Below, piece after piece: positions 5,504-7,484 of a stretch of DNA of 7,484 bases; the stretch's first letter is position 1, and each line of letters begins with the position of its first letter. The DNA comes from Parachlamydiaceae bacterium (lineage in GTDB: Bacteria; Chlamydiota; Chlamydiia; Chlamydiales; Parachlamydiaceae), in NCBI GenBank assembly GCA_003164155.1, contig PLSG01000379.1, positions 1-7,484 of the forward strand, read 5' to 3'. The translations under genes were made by a program, and so were the position numbers. The notes beneath the pieces were generated by a model that searched no databases, had not been told where the DNA came from, and saw nothing but the letters and a program-made list of their open reading frames with translations.

Positions 5504-7074
5504 AGCCCTGGATACAGAGGGCTTTGTGCCGTCTCCCGGAAAGCATAGACAAAGTTGTGAATTATATCGCCGGCAAGCATGCAGTAGGAAGTGAGCAATT
5601 CGGCCGAGCGCTCGCCGGCTACGGAATGCAGATAGACGCCCAAACGGGCGGCATCAAAGGGTTTAAGCCCTTGGGCCAACAAGGCCGCTATCAAGCCCGT
5701 CAGCACATCGCCGCTGCCGGCAGTGGCCATGCCAGGATCTCCATGTGGATTGACCTGTATAACCTCTTCGGCGGCCATGATAAAAGTTGGTCCGCCCTTG
5801 AGCACCAATACGACCTTATGCGCAGCGGCAAATTCAAAGCACTTTTGAAGAAATTCCATAGAATGCAATGAGCCGTATACTTGGGTAGCGCGCTCAGAGG
5901 AAAGATCCAGCAAGCGCAGCATCTCGCCAATATGCGGCGTGAGGATGGCATTTTCGGGGATGGAGATGTGGTGCTCGGCTATCAGCGTGAGGGCATCGGC
6001 ATCCAACACACAGGGTTTAGTTAGGCCAGCTAAAAGAGCACGCAAGAATTCCCCAACTTGGCTTGAAGTACCGATGGCCGGACCGATAAAAGTGGCCGAA
6101 GCGCGGTTGAGCTGAGCGATCACCTCAGCGACTACCTCGGGGCTATAACCTGCGGTATCGCCTGCCTGGTAAGCCGTTTTAATGAGCTCATAGGGCCCAG
6201 CACTGAGCTCCCCTTCCATGCCTTTAGGATGCAACAGGCGCACAATCCCCGCTCCGCCGCGCAGAGCAGATAGCGAAGAGAGCAAAGCCGCGCCGGGCAT
6301 TCCCGGAGCTCCCGCCACCCCCACCACATAGCCAGCCTGATACTTATGTCTATTGGGTACTAAAGGCGGAATCAAAGCGTGCGCTAGTTCTGCCCAAAAC
6401 ATTTCCAAGTCTGCAGCTTGATCTGCGATGCAAAACTGAGGCAAGCCAAAGTCGACATAGCGCAGCTTGCCCACTTGATTCCAACCGTCTTGCAAGAAGA
6501 ACCCTTTCTTGGGCAGCCCCAAAAAGGCTGTTTCGGCGGCTTTGATCGCACAGCTCTCGACCTTCCCGGTATCGGCATTCAGTCCGGAGGGAATGTCTAC
6601 GGCTATGATGGGCAATTTCGTAGCATTGGCCTGCTGAATAACCGAGGCAAAAGGCTCTTGAACCGCGCCGTGGAAACCTGTGCCAAATAATCCGTCGACG
6701 ATAATTCCCTGAGAGGGAAAAATAAAGCCTGAAGCAGAGCTCTCGCGACTAACCACTGCCCCGCCAGCTTCGACAAAGAGCTGATGGTTGCGCTGGCATA
6801 GCTCAGTGCTAGTTTCTATCGGCACCACCTGAAATGCGGTTACGCTATGCCCCAGTTTAAGCAGATGCACGCCGGCCACATATGTGTCGCCGGCATTATT
6901 GCCTTTGCCGCAGAGCAGAGTGATTTTTTTGATATGGTGGTGTTTTTCGACATAGCGGTGGGTCACTAAAGCGACGCCATAGCCGGCACTTTGCATGAAG
7001 GCTTCTTCGGAATAGCCTTTATCGTAGGCCCTACGTTCCATCTGCGACATTTCACGTGCGGTCAGAACTTTCAT
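5500..7074 (-). CDS. nnr: Bifunctional NAD(P)H-hydrate epimerase / ADP-dependent dehydratase
   Basis: This 524-residue fusion repairs hydrated NADH and NADPH: the N-terminal domain interconverts R- and S-NAD(P)HX, and the C-terminal domain dehydrates the S form using ADP. Epimerase (YjeF_N) features: CGKGNNAGDTYVAG (55-68), VDGLFGTGF (126-134), VDIPSGLNADTG (159-170) and VDFGLP (207-212). Dehydratase (carbohydrate-kinase-like) features: HKYQAGYVVGVAG (243-255), GMPGAALLSSLSALRGGAG (258-276), GPAIG (331-335), VLDADAL (356-362), LTPHIGE (378-384), LKGGPT (425-430) and GMATAGSGDVLTG (448-460, probable catalytic Asp456). Length matches the usual 490-530. The frame stays open up to 7212, but the ATG at 7074 is chosen because GGAGG lies six bases upstream and homologues start at this point. 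The GNNAGDT variant of the usual GNNGGDG is notable. The TAG stop lies in the end of the inverted repeat at 5369-5503. Confidence 0.96.
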   Translation of the reverse strand: MKVLTAREMSQMERRAYDKGYSEEAFMQSAGYGVALVTHRYVEKHHHIKKITLLCGKGNNAGDTYVAGVHLLKLGHSVTAFQVVPIETSTELCQRNHQLFVEAGGAVVSRESSASGFIFPSQGIIVDGLFGTGFHGAVQEPFASVIQQANATKLPIIAVDIPSGLNADTGKVESCAIKAAETAFLGLPKKGFFLQDGWNQVGKLRYVDFGLPQFCIADQAADLEMFWAELAHALIPPLVPNRHKYQAGYVVGVAGAPGMPGAALLSSLSALRGGAGIVRLLHPKGMEGELSAGPYELIKTAYQAGDTAGYSPEVVAEVIAQLNRASATFIGPAIGTSSQVGEFLRALLAGLTKPCVLDADALTLIAEHHISIPENAILTPHIGEMLRLLDLSSERATQVYGSLHSMEFLQKCFEFAAAHKVVLVLKGGPTFIMAAEEVIQVNPHGDPGMATAGSGDVLTGLIAALLAQGLKPFDAARLGVYLHSVAGERSAELLTSYCMLAGDIIHNFVYAFRETAQSPLYPGL

Positions 7075-7080
7075 AGGAAA

Positions 7081-7085
7081 CCTCC
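7081..7085 (-). promoter_or_regulatory. Ribosome binding site fixing the nnr start
   Basis: GGAGG on the minus strand, six bases before the ATG at 7074, is the strongest Shine-Dalgarno sequence seen for any gene in the window. It argues against the upstream in-frame ATG at 7212, which would add 46 residues with no family counterpart, partly encoded by the repeat region. Confidence 0.8.
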
Positions 7086-7217
7086 GTATAGTAATTCCAC
7101 TGAAAAATAGTGATTTAAGATACTGAATCCAGGTTAGTACACAGTAAAATAAGAATTGATCGATAAAATAAATTGATTTTTCATATCCGGGAGCCCGCCA
7201 CGGGCGACTCAACGAAG

Positions 7218-7267
7218 CCCACAGTGACCGCAGCCCCGATTCATCGAGGGGCGTAGGGAACTGTGGG
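7218..7267. repeat. Nested hairpin
   Basis: The outer arms CCCACAGT (7218-7225) and ACTGTGGG (7260-7267) pair perfectly. Inside them GCCCC (7233-7237) pairs with GGGGC (7248-7252), and GAT-TC-ATC (7238-7245) extends the inner stem to a tiny loop with a GA bulge. No T-run follows on either strand, so an intrinsic terminator is unlikely. A repeat-family cruciform or a structured RNA element is possible. Confidence 0.55.
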
Positions 7268-7329
7268 GATGTCGATATAGTATCCAGAGAGCCCGGTAGG
7301 GCGACTGAAAAAACACGACACGTTACCCA
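7255..7329 (+). repeat. Hairpin-containing repeat, copy A
   Basis: Copy A starts with AGGGAACTGTGGG (7255-7267), continues through a diverged middle, and ends with a block at 7291-7329 that includes the hairpin GCCC-GGTA-GGGC followed by GACTGAAAAAA. The last 39 bases align without gaps to copy B (reverse complement) with 30 identities by hand count, and the first 13 bases are identical in both. Confidence 0.7.
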
Positions 7330-7338
7330 CTTAACTGT

Positions 7339-7362
7339 GTTCTTATTTCCGTTCTTATTTCC
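7339..7362. repeat. 12-bp perfect tandem repeat, two copies
   Basis: GTTCTTATTTCC occurs twice back to back (7339-7350, 7351-7362), followed by G and an A-run. It lies between the two inverted copies of the hairpin repeat. No function can be assigned. Confidence 0.85.
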
Positions 7363-7411
7363 GAAAAAACCATTTTTTTGATAAGCTTAGAAAATAGTCA
7401 TAGGACCTGCA

Positions 7412-7484
7412 TGGCAAACGCATCGCATTTTTTCAATCGTCCTACCGGACTCGAGAAACATTTTTAACTGACCCACAGTTCCCT
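7412..7484 (-). repeat. Hairpin-containing repeat, copy B (cut by right edge)
   Basis: Read on the minus strand from the right edge, copy B starts AGGGAACTGTGGG (7484-7472) and reaches the hairpin GTCC-GGTA-GGAC (7450-7439), followed by GATTGAAAAAA. It is the inverted counterpart of 7255-7329. The stem differs from copy A by a matched C-to-T and G-to-A pair. The repeat may continue beyond the window. Confidence 0.7.

Larger units (their letters stand above)
7075..7484. other. Gene-free repeat-rich region upstream of nnr
   Basis: No supported coding sequence or RNA gene was found. The part next to nnr (7086-7188) is AT-rich and probably holds the nnr promoter, but no pair of -35 and -10 boxes with good spacing stands out. 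The rest contains GC-rich hairpins, a nested stem (7218-7267), a 12-bp tandem repeat and two inverted copies of a diverged repeat. The short motif GAGCCCG...GGGCGACT appears at 7191-7209 and again, shortened, at 7289-7306. Confidence 0.6.

Noticed and set aside
7075..7212. 46-residue N-terminal extension of Nnr from the upstream ATG at 7212
   Set aside because: The family starts at MKVLTAREM, the strong GGAGG lies just before 7074, and the extension is partly encoded by the hairpin repeat.

Overview
The window carries five intact protein genes set among unusually rich intergenic repeats. Gene content and protein sequence point to a member of the Chlamydiota or a close PVC relative, probably an amoeba-associated 'environmental' chlamydia. 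The LepA protein has chlamydia-like features (for example RGITIKAHPV after the G2 motif and QAQTLANVHLAFERNLEI before G4). A lone BioY biotin transporter and a secreted Sel1-repeat protein also fit a host-associated lifestyle. This assignment rests on remembered family features, not on a search, so treat it as moderate confidence.

Region 1 (1-1046) is a tandem cluster of related repeat units. The central one carries an intact single-domain HUH/Y1 transposase gene of the IS200/REP-associated (RAYT-like) type on the minus strand. It is bracketed by inverted copies of a compound palindrome: an 18-bp hairpin, a 29-bp hairpin and a second 18-bp hairpin. A second, diverged unit lies directly downstream (887-1041). 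It keeps both flanks but lacks almost the whole transposase gene, joined at a GT microhomology. A third, partial unit runs off the left edge.

Region 2 (1047-2642, minus) is a secreted protein with twelve 36-residue Sel1-like repeats. These fall into a higher-order 108-residue (324-bp) pattern.

Region 3 (2643-5343) starts with a divergent intergenic region. It holds a convincing sigma70-type promoter for bioY on the plus strand and a weaker candidate for the Sel1 gene on the minus strand. bioY (biotin uptake) and lepA (elongation factor 4) follow 23 bp apart and are probably co-transcribed.

Region 4 (5344-7074) has lepA and nnr converging on a 135-bp imperfect inverted repeat. The outer end of that repeat contains the stop codon of nnr. 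nnr is a bifunctional NAD(P)HX epimerase/dehydratase read from the minus strand, and its start is fixed by a strong Shine-Dalgarno sequence.

Region 5 (7075-7484) has no convincing gene. It holds a nested hairpin, a 12-bp tandem duplication, and two diverged copies of a hairpin-containing repeat in inverted orientation. Their 4-bp stem differs by a compensatory base-pair change. The second copy runs into the right edge of the window.

The genes do not form one pathway. bioY (cofactor uptake), nnr (repair of damaged NAD(P)H) and lepA (translation under stress) are housekeeping functions. The Sel1 protein and the mobile or repeat elements are accessory. The best candidates for something undescribed are the repeat families of regions 1, 4 and 5.
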